From positions 117,501-181,500 of the forward strand of contig NW_027013544.1 in assembly GCF_036934945.1 (NCBI RefSeq): DNA of 64,000 bases. Reading direction: 5' to 3'. The stretch is from Oncorhynchus masou masou. Its lineage: Eukaryota > Chordata > Actinopteri > Salmoniformes > Salmonidae. Below, one piece after another: positions 25,395-35,210 of the stretch (within the stretch, counting starts at the first letter, position 1; each line of letters begins with the position of its first letter). Under the pieces are notes generated by a model. The model was given only the letters and a program-made list of their open reading frames with translations, was not told the origin of the DNA and ran no database searches. A program made the translations under genes and the position numbers.

Positions 25395-26774
25395 TCATAT
25401 TTCTGATTCTCGTCTTAGAGGCCTTGCTTCTGAAGGCATCGTCAGACTCCTGGTATCCTGATTGTGTTCAGAATGTACAGAGACTGTGTCTGTGTTTGTC
25501 TCCTCCAGTGTTGAGTTCTCAATGCCGTTCTCAATAGCACCCTGATCCTCCATTTTTACCTCCTCCTTCTCCTCCCCATCCTCCTCTTTCTCCTCGTCAA
25601 ACGTCTCCTCCATCTCCACTTTTTCAAGGGCCACCTCGTTCTCATAACAGAAGGAGTTGGAGCAAGAGACCAGAGACTTCTTCTCGGCCAGGTCCCTGGC
25701 ACTACACTGGGGCGTGCTGCTCACCTCGTAGGTTTTCTCGAAGCGCGAGTAGTCCACCTTGTAGTAGTTATTCTCCTCGAACAGGACTGGCTCGAAGCGG
25801 TGGCCCCAGAGAACCTCGCTGGCCACGTAGGAGCTGCGGCACTGGGTGGTCATGGCCGTGGCTTCCACCATACCTTCCAGGATCACCACCATCTCAAACT
25901 GGGACGTTTCCAGCTCCTGTTTGCTCATCTCATACAAGGGGCTGTCCTCGTCGATCTCATGGACAATAGTGATGGGTGACACCAGGAAGACGCGGTCGAC
26001 GCCGCTGTCGAAGCCCACGTCGATGTCCATCTGGTCCAGGGGGATATACTCGCCTTCGGCCGTGGTTCGCGACCTGAGGAGGTGGGCGCGCACGTGGGCC
26101 TCCACCAGGTGGCTCTTACGCAGGTTCCCCACGCGCCACATCAGGCACAGCTTGCTGTCCCGCATGGCAACCGTAGCGTAGTGGCTGAAGATCAGCGTCT
26201 CGTTCCTCTTCTTGGGCTTGGCCATCTTAGCCATGACGGCGCCAATGATGAAGGCGTCGATGATGCAGCCGAAGATGCTCTGGAAGACCACCATGAAGAC
26301 GGCCACGGGACACTCCTCAGTGACGTAGCGGTAGCCGTAGCCAATGGTGGTCTGTGTCTCCACGGAGAAGAGGAAGGCGGCGGTGAAGCTGTTGACGTTA
26401 GACACGCACATCTGCGTCTCGTTCTCCAGGTCGCCGTAGGAGAGCGCTACCAGCCAGAAGACGAAGCCGAAGAAGAGCCAGGAGAGGAGGAAGGACAGGC
26501 AGAAGATGATCAACATCCAGCGCCAGCGGATGTCCACACAGGTGGTGAACAGGTCGGCAAGGTAACGCTGGCCCTTCTCGCTCATGTTGATGAACTGCAC
26601 GTTGCAGTGGCCGTCTTTCTGGACGAAGCGGCTCACAGCCTGCTGCTGCGCCGCGTGAACCTTGGCCACCGTGCCGTTGGCGTAGCCATTGGGCACGGCG
26701 GCGATGGCGGCTAGCTTCATGCCGTCTTCCTCGGAGGAGACAATGCTGTAGCGGTGGCTTCGCACGCTCCCCAT
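25395..26774 (-). CDS. kcnj2: Kir2.1 inward-rectifier potassium channel, intact
   Basis: Encodes a 459-residue Kir2-family subunit that sets resting membrane potential by passing K+ inward at the plasma membrane, working as a tetramer gated by PIP2. Visible features: N-terminal MGSVRSHRYSIVSSEEDGMK; M1 about 84-110; pore helix and filter TIGYG at 143-147 with pore glutamate E139; extracellular disulfide pair C123/C155; M2 about 156-180 with the rectification aspartate D173; cytoplasmic rectification residues E225 and E300; PIP2-region R219; ER-export motif FCYENE at 375-380; C-terminal RRESEI with a PDZ-binding SEI end. The ATG at 26774 has a strong Kozak (GCCATGG). The frame stays open upstream to a GTG at 26891, but that is 5' UTR. 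An acidic Glu-rich insert at 384-410 is longer than in tetrapods. Single coding exon, usual for the family. Kir2.2 is the alternative, but the adjacent kcnj16 favours kcnj2; the teleost or salmonid paralogue cannot be resolved. Confidence 0.97.
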   Translation of the reverse strand: MGSVRSHRYSIVSSEEDGMKLAAIAAVPNGYANGTVAKVHAAQQQAVSRFVQKDGHCNVQFINMSEKGQRYLADLFTTCVDIRWRWMLIIFCLSFLLSWLFFGFVFWLVALSYGDLENETQMCVSNVNSFTAAFLFSVETQTTIGYGYRYVTEECPVAVFMVVFQSIFGCIIDAFIIGAVMAKMAKPKKRNETLIFSHYATVAMRDSKLCLMWRVGNLRKSHLVEAHVRAHLLRSRTTAEGEYIPLDQMDIDVGFDSGVDRVFLVSPITIVHEIDEDSPLYEMSKQELETSQFEMVVILEGMVEATAMTTQCRSSYVASEVLWGHRFEPVLFEENNYYKVDYSRFEKTYEVSSTPQCSARDLAEKKSLVSCSNSFCYENEVALEKVEMEETFDEEKEEDGEEKEEVKMEDQGAIENGIENSTLEETNTDTVSVHSEHNQDTRSLTMPSEARPLRRESEI

Positions 26775-27060
26775 GGCTTCCCCCTGGGAGGAGGAGCAGC
26801 TGGGCCCAACCGCTCCTTCTGCTCTGGAAAACAGTCTGAGTTTTTGGTAGAAGCGTTGGAGAAACAGTTTTGAACGCTCGCGGGGACCCACTAAGAGAGG
26901 AAATGTGGAGTTTAGGACTTTTGGGTCCTAGGGAGTTGGATGGGGAAAAGCTGCCCCTACTGCTGTTGCACCTGGGCTTCTCCAGAGGAGAGCCGTGCTG
27001 GCGAGGGCCTGCTCAGTCCTCCTCTCGTATGGGTGTCTCTGACCTCATCAGTGAAGTGGG
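26775..27060 (-). other. kcnj2: kcnj2 5' UTR part of coding exon, with splice acceptor
   Basis: Read on the minus strand, a polypyrimidine tract and CAG (TTGCTTGTCCTTTCCACAG) end at 27061, giving an exon start at 27060, about 286 bases before the ATG. Vertebrate KCNJ2 has a non-coding first exon spliced to one coding exon, so this acceptor fits the family structure. Splicing is inferred from sequence only. Confidence 0.7.
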
Positions 27061-27447
27061 CTGTGGAAAGGACAAGCAAAAGAAAAGTCTGTGTTAAGAC
27101 TAATTGGTGGAACCACGAAGAAAGATCAGCGGCGTTCAACCTATAGTCTAAATGATGCATTCAACACTCAAATGTGCCAGCACCACAACTTGACCATTCA
27201 CACGGAAGTAAATACATTCTACTGTACATTTTAGAATATTTACGTGAATGTTGGGCTCAGGGATTGTAGACATCACAGACATTTTTTATTCCAGTTCTGT
27301 GTCAGCTGACAAGATAACAGATCCTCTCAGCTCTGCTTAGTGCTGTTATTAATTAGACTAGACCAGCCAATTGAAAGTCACATTACAGATCAGATTCATG
27401 TTAATCAAACAAGTCATTGGAGCACAAAGGAACCACTATGTGTCCAT

Positions 27448-27619
27448 CACAGGAGGTTGGTGGCACCTGAACTGGGGAGGACGGGCTCATGGCAATGACT
27501 GGGGCGGAATCGGTGGAATGGTATCAAATACATCAAACACATTGTTTCCATGGTTTCCAGGTGTTTGATGCCATTCCATTGGCTCTGTTCCAGACATTAT
27601 TATAAGCCGTCCTCCTGTG
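27448..27619. mobile_element. hAT-type MITE with 8-bp target-site duplication
   Basis: Ends are CACAGGAGG (27448) and CCTCCTGTG (to 27619), inverted. They are flanked by a perfect 8-bp direct repeat GTGTCCAT at 27440-27447 and 27620-27627. An 8-bp duplication is the hallmark of hAT-superfamily insertion. The 172-bp interior includes AACACATTGTTTCCATGG, near-palindromic with the adjoining GGTGTTTGATGCC. The family is very common in salmonid DNA (recall). Confidence 0.9.
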
Positions 27620-28485
27620 GTGTCCATGTTTGTGGGTTTCTGCAAAAAAAGATCAGTGATCATACCTTTTCCCAACATCTTTTTACTTGATATTTTTCCC
27701 CCAATTGTTTATTTACATAGTGCTAATGTCCAATGCTTGTCCCCCACTGTAACATATTTTAGTCCATATTTTCTGTGGGATCTTTCAATGATCTACGAGG
27801 GGAATAGAATAACACCTGTTCAGTTTCTTCTTCTACTCTTAACTCAACAACTTCTACAACGTGATCATGTAATCAGGTTTAAAGGGCCAGCCTGTAAACA
27901 AGCTCTATACAGGATGGTCTCTTTTAAAGCAACAATAACCTTGCAGTGCATGCAACAGAGCAACAAGGACAACTGAACTAGAAAACCCAGTAACTATCGA
28001 CTGCATCTGTGTGGCCTTAGAGAGCCATTAGAATGCACCACAGGGTATGAATTATTGTCTGCCGGTTACTTCCACCCTAATGCCAAAACAACTAACAGTG
28101 ATTTGAACCACTGTCACAGAGAGAAGGTCAAGATGTCATTTGGATGAAGTCCCGTGTGAGAGGCAGTTGGTTGCACACTATGGTTATTTTGGTTGGCCCT
28201 TGCGGGTTGAAAAGACACATTTGTGTCTCGTTATGAAGTGTGATCTGTCTTGTCCAATGAAACATATTGGATAGTGAATACGTGTCCACACTCTCAAATT
28301 CCCTTGGCGTAAACGCTTGGTATTTAGAGTAGGCTAATACCAATTGATGTACACTAAGTAGGCCTTTAGATTGTAAACGATAAAAGCTCTAAAGTAGAAG
28401 AAATCAGTGTGTATAATTTAATTCATTGAATTATCCCTTGAAAATATTGCACTCTTCACTGAATGTGACTTTGAAAACGCACAGA

Positions 28486-28650
28486 GGTGCGTTCAAGACA
28501 ACAGGGAACTCTGGAAAAAAAACAAGCATCCAACTTGGAATTCCAAGTCGGGAAACTCAGGCATCTTTATAGAACTCCGACTTTCCGACATGAAGATCAC
28601 TGACATCATGATTTTTTTTCCCCAGGGTTCCGGTTGTCTTGAAAGCTCCA
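28486..28650. mobile_element. MITE with about 33-bp terminal inverted repeats
   Basis: GTTCAAGACAACAGGGAACT then CTGGAAAAAAAA (28491-28522) pairs with TTTTTTTTCCCCAGGG then TTCCGGTTGTCTTGAA (28612-28643). No coding; lies in the inferred kcnj2 intron. Superfamily not determined. Confidence 0.75.
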
Positions 28651-30860
28651 TCTCATCCAAGTCCGTCATCTCATCCAAGTCCCTCATCTCTGTTTTGCTC
28701 ATCCAGTGATGTAACTGTCAGGTTGACTAGGAATAGAAACTAGTGTTGATTTGCATGATGCATTATTGGGAGTTTGGGGCTTAATTTGTTCTAACTCCTG
28801 CGGGAGCTATGAATATATACTGTGCCCTCCGGAGACTGGGGTTTAGCCCCCAACTCCACCTCCCAAACTATCCCTCCCACCTTTCTGCATTCCCTTTTAA
28901 TTCCATACACAATACTCTCTTTCAACAACAACAAAAAATAATTCAACAAGTATTTAGTTTAAATGGACAAAGTCCTACTTAAAATGTAATGTATCATGAT
29001 GAATCCATCATGTTTGTGGTGAACATATAAGACAGCTGAACTCTTGAGATACCACTAGATCAGTGAAACACCTGGAATAAAACAACAATATAAAAATAAC
29101 TTGGATCTATTTTTACATCTGCATTTCATGAGGTTATCGGTGAATATTTCATGAAGCGATGTATGACCCATAGGCCAGGCCTACTATCCTGAGAGAGATA
29201 GAGGCTGGTTCACTGTGAATGAGCTTCCTATGGGACGTCCTAATCTTCTCCAGCTAACTAACTACACCACCACACACACCACACATTACAATTACAATTA
29301 ACAGGCCAAATCAGACCGCAATCACCTCATAATCACTATGCTTCTGTAACAGTATAACTTTAGACCGATTGAAACGCTATTTAGCGCGAACACCGCTAAC
29401 TAAGCTAGCCGTTTCACATCCGTTACACTTCCTTGCTATCTAACAAGTCATTTGGCCCTACTGACCATCTACCAATACCTGCGTTGTACCACAACACCAA
29501 CATCACTCAAGGCTAAAACAAGCGTAATGATGAAAGGATAAACCAATGGAAAGATATCCTGTATACACACAGACATAATGTGACAGACCAAGAACATGAA
29601 CATCAGACACCGGCAGAGACGCTGGCTACAGTATCAAACTGATACTGTCTACTGAGTCCAGAAAGTCAGGGACAACATATAAGACTGGGCTGGAAATCAA
29701 CAAACAGCACGCCTCAGTTACGCCCAATCTGTTTCCCCAAATGAAATCTGTCATTGTGAAGTCCATTCATTAGATTCCACATCAACCCGTATCTAACCAG
29801 GTCATCAGAGTGTGACTGTATGCACTGGGCTTAGCTGCAGCACACAGACTGCAACTGTTTATTTGGCCTGCATGCAATTAGGACCAGCTGAGACAGATGG
29901 AAACTGGTTACATAAACCTGCTCCTTTAAAAAATATATATATATATTATTGCAAAGAATAGATCAATCATTTCTATCCAATATTCAGCAGCACTGCAGCA
30001 CCATTCATTATGGAATGACCTGCTACTATGGGATGTCAGTGTTGACAGTTGGCTTTAATTCATTGTTTTGAATCAGGGTTGTCAGAATTAACATTATGAT
30101 TGAGAGAAATATCTTTCCTAGTCTAACTTTAAATTCGGATCATAATCAAATAAGTGTAGCTTAATATATTTAGGTAGGCTAGGCCGACGTCATAATTCAT
30201 GTATAGGTCTATTACGGCCAATTGAATAATCAAATACAGAAACACACTATAAGAAACAGCGATGAATAAACACTGTTCAATTAATTATATATATATGTAT
30301 TTATTTATTTTCTGAAGCAATGGGTGTAGGCTACTGGGCATAATCATATCAACCTGGGCTGGCCTACAGGCTCCGTTTTTCTCTGCGTGACAGGTGGAAG
30401 GAAGAAAGTCACGGTTTATGTTTCGTTGTCAAGTCAAAACACTTTCCAACTGATAAGGGAGCATTACATCGGCTATTCATTGGATATGAGTAGCTTAAAT
30501 TAAACATGCTTGAATCTCGCTGAGGCGTCGATACCCACACAATCAGCAGCCTATAACCCACAGAATACTTAACTCCCTAACTCTCGGAAGTGTATCTAAA
30601 AAGGTGCTTGTTGAACACTATACATATGAGACAGCCTCCTCAAAGACAGTACAACTGAAATAAATAACAATTACTTTTGCATGAACACTGTCTGGGCCTC
30701 TTTGGTTATATTTTAGATGATCACTCTTTGTAGAAATAAAGTAGGGTATGTCCGGTTCAATTTGTAGGCTAAGATTATACAGAAGACTCGTTATTCACGG
30801 TTGCACCGTTATTCCCACGTAGACTACACCGTTAGAACGAAGTAACGGGACATTGTTTAC

Positions 30861-31066
30861 CTGTTGATCTTTCGAGCGCAAATCAGCGGTAATTTATTCT
30901 AATACATCCCATGCATCCAGGTAGGTTTTTGCGTTAATATCCATATTTGGGTTCCACCGTTCATATTTGATATCCGGATAGACATCGTAATTACTGCCAT
31001 CAACCTCTTCAGCTGAAGAAGATACTTTGCTTTGCACGGGCGGACTTTGAAAACACATGTGCCTAT
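30861..31066 (-). other. kcnj2: Candidate non-coding first exon of kcnj2
   Basis: On the minus strand the sequence ends in GATCAACAG followed by GTAAAC, a strong donor at 30860. A GC box and inverted CCAAT box lie immediately upstream. A 66-codon minus-strand frame (31094-30894) overlaps it but has no domain. The position between kcnj16 and kcnj2 on the same strand fits a kcnj2 first exon. The transcription start is not defined by sequence. Confidence 0.45.
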
Positions 31067-31067
31067 C

Positions 31068-31095
31068 CCCCGCCCTGTCGTTGTAGTCGACCAAT
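31068..31095 (-). promoter_or_regulatory. kcnj2: Candidate kcnj2 promoter: GC box and inverted CCAAT box
   Basis: CCCCGCCC at 31068-31075 (Sp1-type GC box; GGGCGGGG on the minus strand) and CCAAT at 31091-31095 (ATTGG on the minus strand, NF-Y type) are about 15 bp apart in an otherwise AT-rich region. Placement about 200 bp upstream of the inferred donor supports a TATA-less promoter. Inferred only. Confidence 0.45.
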
Positions 31096-31723
31096 AGAAA
31101 GCTACAGCGCTTGTTTGGACTCCAGCATCAAATAGTTAATCATGTTCAAAGACCATGCGCGCACACGATAATAATAATAGACTGATAAAAGGGCTATTAA
31201 AAATAATACTACAATTTTGTCATAATAATATAAATATATATATATACTTTATTTTAATCAACCTTACACTAAGTAATCCGTTTATTAGGTCATCTCATAT
31301 ACTTTTTTGAGTATAGTTGTCTACAGTACAGCACGCACGCACACACGCGCACACACGCGCACACACTGAACACAAGGTGGTGATATAGAGGTACTGGCGC
31401 AGTCGTCAGTGACAACGACCAGCTCTGTGATTTAACCCCAGTGTAGAATGTGATGCAGGTTGAATTAAACACGTGGTTTAGAATGGAACTGTAAATATAT
31501 TGCATATGACTTCACTACAATGCACAATAATCAATCTTCATCTTTTTGACTTTTTACTAAAGAAACATGGAGGTATTTTTGTATTTGAATAACACTTTAC
31601 GACCATCACATCAGAAAAAAAATATATTTATTTTAAATTTGGTGCAGTCTGTCCATCACAACAAAGACGTTCAAATGAGGACGACCTTGGACGTCAGATA
31701 TGACTTCAACAACGTACGCTTTG
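31096..31723. other. No gene; AT-rich spacer between the two Kir genes
   Basis: AT-rich sequence with short ACGC/CA repeats at 31330-31366 and no credible reading frame. It separates the inferred kcnj2 promoter from the 3' end of kcnj16. Confidence 0.45.
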
Positions 31724-31733
31724 TTTATTTATT
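31724..31733 (-). terminator. kcnj16: Candidate kcnj16 polyadenylation signal
   Basis: The minus strand reads AATAAATAAA here, two overlapping AATAAA hexamers about 206 bases after the kcnj16 stop codon. Another AATAAA lies near 31628. Which is used is unknown. Confidence 0.5.
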
Positions 31734-31938
31734 TAATAACATTTAGTTCAATTATTACATTCATAAAGGATATAACAAAGGAGTATAAAATATGATATAA
31801 AATAGTTATTTACAATGAAACTACCCTATTACACTTACTCAAGTCCTTTCCTGAAGTCCTGTGTGATAATGTACTATATAACGATAATGTAACAATGTAG
31901 TTATCTGTCTCTGCTGTTTTGGGATTATCACAGCGTCA

Positions 31939-33101
31939 TCAGAGCCACGCCTCCTGAACCACCTCCTCACTGACATCAGCCAAGGACCTCCGGAATTTCC
32001 TGCTCGATCTCACAAACGGCTGCTGCGATTGGACGATAGACTCCGTGGGCGGCGGTCTCCCCCTGTCACCCTCCTGGGCGCTGACCATGGGTGTCTGCAC
32101 CCAGGTGGTCTGATGAAACAGGGCATAGTCTACCTTGTAGTGCCTCCTCCCCACCTGCACCATGTCCTGGAAGCGCTGGCCCCAGCGGATGTCTGCCGGG
32201 GTGTAAGACGTGCGTGTCTGGTGCAGGATGCCTGTGGAGTCACCAGTGTAGGTGAAGGACACTACCAGGTCAAAGTCCTCTTCCGCCAGGCTGTCCGGTC
32301 CCAGGCTGTAGAGGGGGCTCCCAGGCTCCAGCTTGTGAATGATGCTGGCCGGGGTGGCCAGGATGAGGTGTCTACTCTGGATGTCTAGGTCCTGGTAGGT
32401 CATGGAGATCATCCCAGAGGGGTGCTTCGTGGGCGGACCAGCTGCGCCCGGGCGGTGCCTTCCAGGATGTGGTTCCTGCGGAAGTCGGCGATACGCCACA
32501 CAAGGCACAGGGCGCCGTTGCGCGCGTTGACCACGGCGGAGCTGCTGAAGCCCACTGTCTGCGCCCTCTTGCTCGCACACGCCATTTTGGCCACGGTGAT
32601 GCCAATGACGACTGTGTCGATGAAGCAACTCATCAGGGCTTGGATAGTCACCACCACGATGGCCACCATGCAGTTCTCCGTCATCACCCGGAAGCCGTAG
32701 CCGATAGTCGCCTGGGTCGACATGGAGTACAGGAAGGCGGAAGTGAAACTGCGGACGTTCGCCACACACGGAGCCGTGTCATGGTCCTCCAGGTCTTTGT
32801 GGACGTAGGCGATCAGGAAGTAGAGGACGCTGAAGAAGAGCCAGGAGAGGATGTAGGAGAGGCAGAAGATGAGGAACATGACCCTCCAGCGGAGCTCCAC
32901 CAGCGTGGTGAAGATGTCGGCCAGGAAGAAGCTCCACTGGCCCGGGGACTGGTGGAACACCACGGGGCAGCTACCGTCCTTCAGCATGTAGCGCAGCTTC
33001 TTCTCCCCTTCCCTCCGGCCAAGATCTCCTCTGCCCATGGTGTGTGTTGTGATGTGTTGGGTATCAATGATACACTGCTGCTGGTCCATGCCTGGACTCA
33101 T
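31939..33101 (-). CDS. kcnj16: Kir5.1-like potassium channel, frame broken by a 1-base shift
   Basis: Encodes a Kir5.1-type subunit, which in vertebrates pairs with Kir4.1/Kir4.2 to make pH-sensitive K+ channels in kidney, glia and other epithelia. The first frame (33101 to about 32430) has KDGSC at 41-45, M1 about 73-98, filter TIGYG at 132-136, cysteines C112/C144, M2 about 146-170 and KRAQT at 178-182. It then reads into TGA at 32411. The second frame (from about 32430 to 31939) continues with the cytoplasmic domain: MISMTYQDLDIQ, GDSTG, DIRWGQRF, HYKVDYALF. Restoring one missing base near CGCCCACGAAG (about 32425-32434) would give about 387 residues, against about 418 in mammals. Oddities: pore-helix ETQTTIGYG is STQATIGYG, so the conserved glutamate that salt-bridges the post-filter arginine is Ser128; the M2 rectification site is Asp162, where mammalian Kir5.1 has Asn. 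The break may be an assembly error or true pseudogenisation. The ATG at 33101 is chosen because an acceptor lies 31 bases upstream; Met5 is an alternative. Confidence 0.88.
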
Positions 33102-33134
33102 TCTAACAAGGGCTCTTGTGCTGTGCCTCCCCCT
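33102..33134 (-). other. kcnj16: kcnj16 5' UTR stub and splice acceptor
   Basis: On the minus strand TATATATATTTTTCAG ends at 33133, giving an exon start at 33132 and a 31-base leader before the ATG. An upstream non-coding exon is therefore expected beyond 33134; several possible donors exist (for example TAG/GTGAGG near 34112) and none can be chosen from sequence alone. Confidence 0.6.
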
Positions 33135-34140
33135 GAAAAATATATATATTTGTGAGGTTAGTGTGATTAGTAAAACAGAAAATAATATATACTGTACACA
33201 GTCCTATAGGTAGAAGTACACAAGTAAAGTAAAGAGTTTTTATTAGGTCTAGTTTAGTCTCTTTTTACAAGGGTTTAGGTTAGGAAAGGATGTTATTGGT
33301 GAGAGACCATCTCCATTACAAGCCAGCTTAATGTCATCAGGTTCCTCTGTGTTTGATGAAGAGAAGCCTCCATGTTTGAGGAAACAGGCTAGGTCACACC
33401 TTGCCTGAGGCTATCAGCACCTGAATGACCGTGACAATGTCATGCCCATGCTGTGAAAACACATTATCTTGTTGGCTGATTATTTACGAGAACTGTGATT
33501 TGCTAGGGGGAACACGGTAAAAAGCTGTGTGATTACATTTAATAATAGTCCAAATTATATCCACATTCATTCATTTCCATAAATATTTTCCATAATTTTA
33601 CAGTAATGAAGACAGGATGAGTCAAAATGAAAGGCAAAATCAGATGTCAAATGAACATGCATTTGTGAAACTTCATGTGCAATATGATTGCTGTAACCAA
33701 GACAACCAAAAGGAGAGAGACTCCTGGGTTTCCCCTTCCTTTGTGTTCGCTTCGCTAGTCGTCCAGAAAGTTCCATTCATTTGTCCTAACATGCTATACA
33801 ACCATAACACATGCATTGCCTATTCCCATTGGCAACAAAAGTTTAATGTCATGTTTAACGTCAAAGTTGTACTTTCCTTCATTGCCGATTTCTCTAGACA
33901 GCCTACTTTGAAAAACTGGAGCCTTCTTCATTGTGCCCTCAAACTTGATCTAGTGACTCTCAATGTAAACATTGAAGAGTTTTCTGGTAAAAAAACAAGC
34001 CTTATACAACCTTTCCTTGTTTAGTTTCACCATGCCATCTTACTGACCTAGTATGGATTCTGTTATACCTCACAGATCAACAGTAACCAAGGAAATAGAC
34101 CTTAAATCCCTCACCTAGTCCAAGTATTGAACCTTTCACA
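33135..34140. other. No gene; unique sequence upstream of kcnj16
   Basis: AT-rich, with a 135-codon plus-strand frame (33617-34024) that lacks any domain. Likely intron or 5' flank of kcnj16. Confidence 0.4.
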
Positions 34141-34141
34141 C

Positions 34142-34283
34142 TTTGATCTATATCTGAACATTATCAGAACGCATCTATAAAGATTCAACTAGGATTTAGG
34201 CTGGGTGTGGGGCCTTTGATCTATATCTGGGCATTATCAGAACACATCTATAAAAATTCAACTAGGATTTAGGCTGGGTGGGG
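34142..34283. repeat. 75-bp tandem direct duplication
   Basis: The block TTTGATCTATATCTG...GGATTTAGGCTGGGTG is present twice in tandem, with few changes (GAACATT/GGGCATT, AAAGATT/AAAAATT). A simple local duplication. Confidence 0.85.
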
Positions 34284-34320
34284 AAAGATATCATAATTTT
34301 TTCTTACCAGGAAAGGACCT

Positions 34321-34359
34321 CATTTTAATCAGACAGACTTGGCCTGTCTGATTAAAATG
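34321..34359. repeat. Perfect 16-bp inverted repeat, 7-base loop
   Basis: CATTTTAATCAGACAG at 34321-34336 and CTGTCTGATTAAAATG at 34344-34359 are perfect complements around ACTTGGC. It would form a stable hairpin in RNA or a cruciform in DNA. Not followed by a T-run typical of a pol III terminator. Confidence 0.9.
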
Positions 34360-34984
34360 TTTTACCCTGCTCTGCCCCAGAACAATGGAAAACAGAGGAC
34401 AATGTGCATGTCTATTTAAAACACTGCTACAATTTAAAATTACCCGAGGTGGATGACACACTGAACTGAGAATACCACTAAAACCTGTGTTTCTGTGTCA
34501 AGCATCATTATAATATTTACTTTGTAGATTTTTTGTTGTTTTTACTTACTACATTTTTTAACTTACAAGTTACAACTTCAAAACAGCTAACTACGCCTTT
34601 CGTTAATTACTCAGCACTTATTCCTTTGTTCACACCTACAGTGTGTTCATCATACTTTAAATGATTGAGCTAACCTGGTGACCATATTAACGATTAGTCA
34701 GCTAACCGGTGCCATTATATCGCAATCAAGGTGCCAATTCATAAAGCAACTGAATATTTAAACACTGTCAGTCTAGAGTCCGTTCCAACTTCTCTTTCCC
34801 TGCATTGAGAATAATTGTATTGGGTCATTAACCGTAACCCTGAGCTCTGTGTAGTTATTAAGCTCTTTTGACTTTGAGGATAAATTATTATCCTGCATTT
34901 ACCACGAACAGCATTCTCCTCTAAATGTTTCCGTAAAAGTCCATCTTTACAGGGATACAACTAGATTCTGGCAAGAAGGTTGTT
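34360..34984. other. No gene recognised
   Basis: AT-rich sequence with one 73-codon minus frame lacking a domain. Confidence 0.35.
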
Positions 34985-35210
34985 TTTCTACGTACCCAGG
35001 GTCAGATGAACTCGTGGATACCATATTAATGTCTCTGCGTGCACTATGACGTCTCGAGCGCTCGCGTACGCTACCATACCTGCAGACTTCTGGTCATTGC
35101 GCTAACACTAGCTAGCATTGACTCGCCAAACTACCTCTAACTTTCTTAATACTGCACGCACAGGCATAAAATGGTATCCACCAGTTCACCTGACACTGGG
35201 TACGTAGAAA
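34985..35210. mobile_element. MITE with about 40-bp imperfect TIRs
   Basis: TTCTACGTACCCAGGGTCAG at 34986, then GTGGATACCAT, pairs with ATGGTATCCACCAG, then TGACACTGGGTACGTAGAA ending at 35209. The interior has no coding and includes AGCGCTCGCGTACG. A non-autonomous DNA element is the simplest reading. Confidence 0.7.

Larger units (their letters stand above)
27061..30860 (-). other. kcnj2: Probable kcnj2 intron 1 (non-coding, AT-rich)
   Basis: Bounded on the minus strand by ACAG/GTAAAC (donor at 30860-30859) and the CAG acceptor at 27061. It holds two MITEs and otherwise unique AT-rich sequence with only short frames. About 3.8 kb. The donor-acceptor pairing is inferred, not shown by transcripts. 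Confidence 0.5.

Noticed and set aside
26082..26714. 210-codon plus-strand frame opposite kcnj2
   Set aside because: Antisense shadow of a GC-rich coding exon; the same holds for 32469-33155 opposite kcnj16.
26775..26891. N-terminal extension of Kir2.1 starting at 26891
   Set aside because: That codon is GTG, the extension has no similarity to Kir2 proteins, and the ATG at 26774 has a strong Kozak and the conserved MGSVR start.
33617..34024. 135-codon plus-strand frame
   Set aside because: No recognisable domain, AT-rich codons and no supporting signals.
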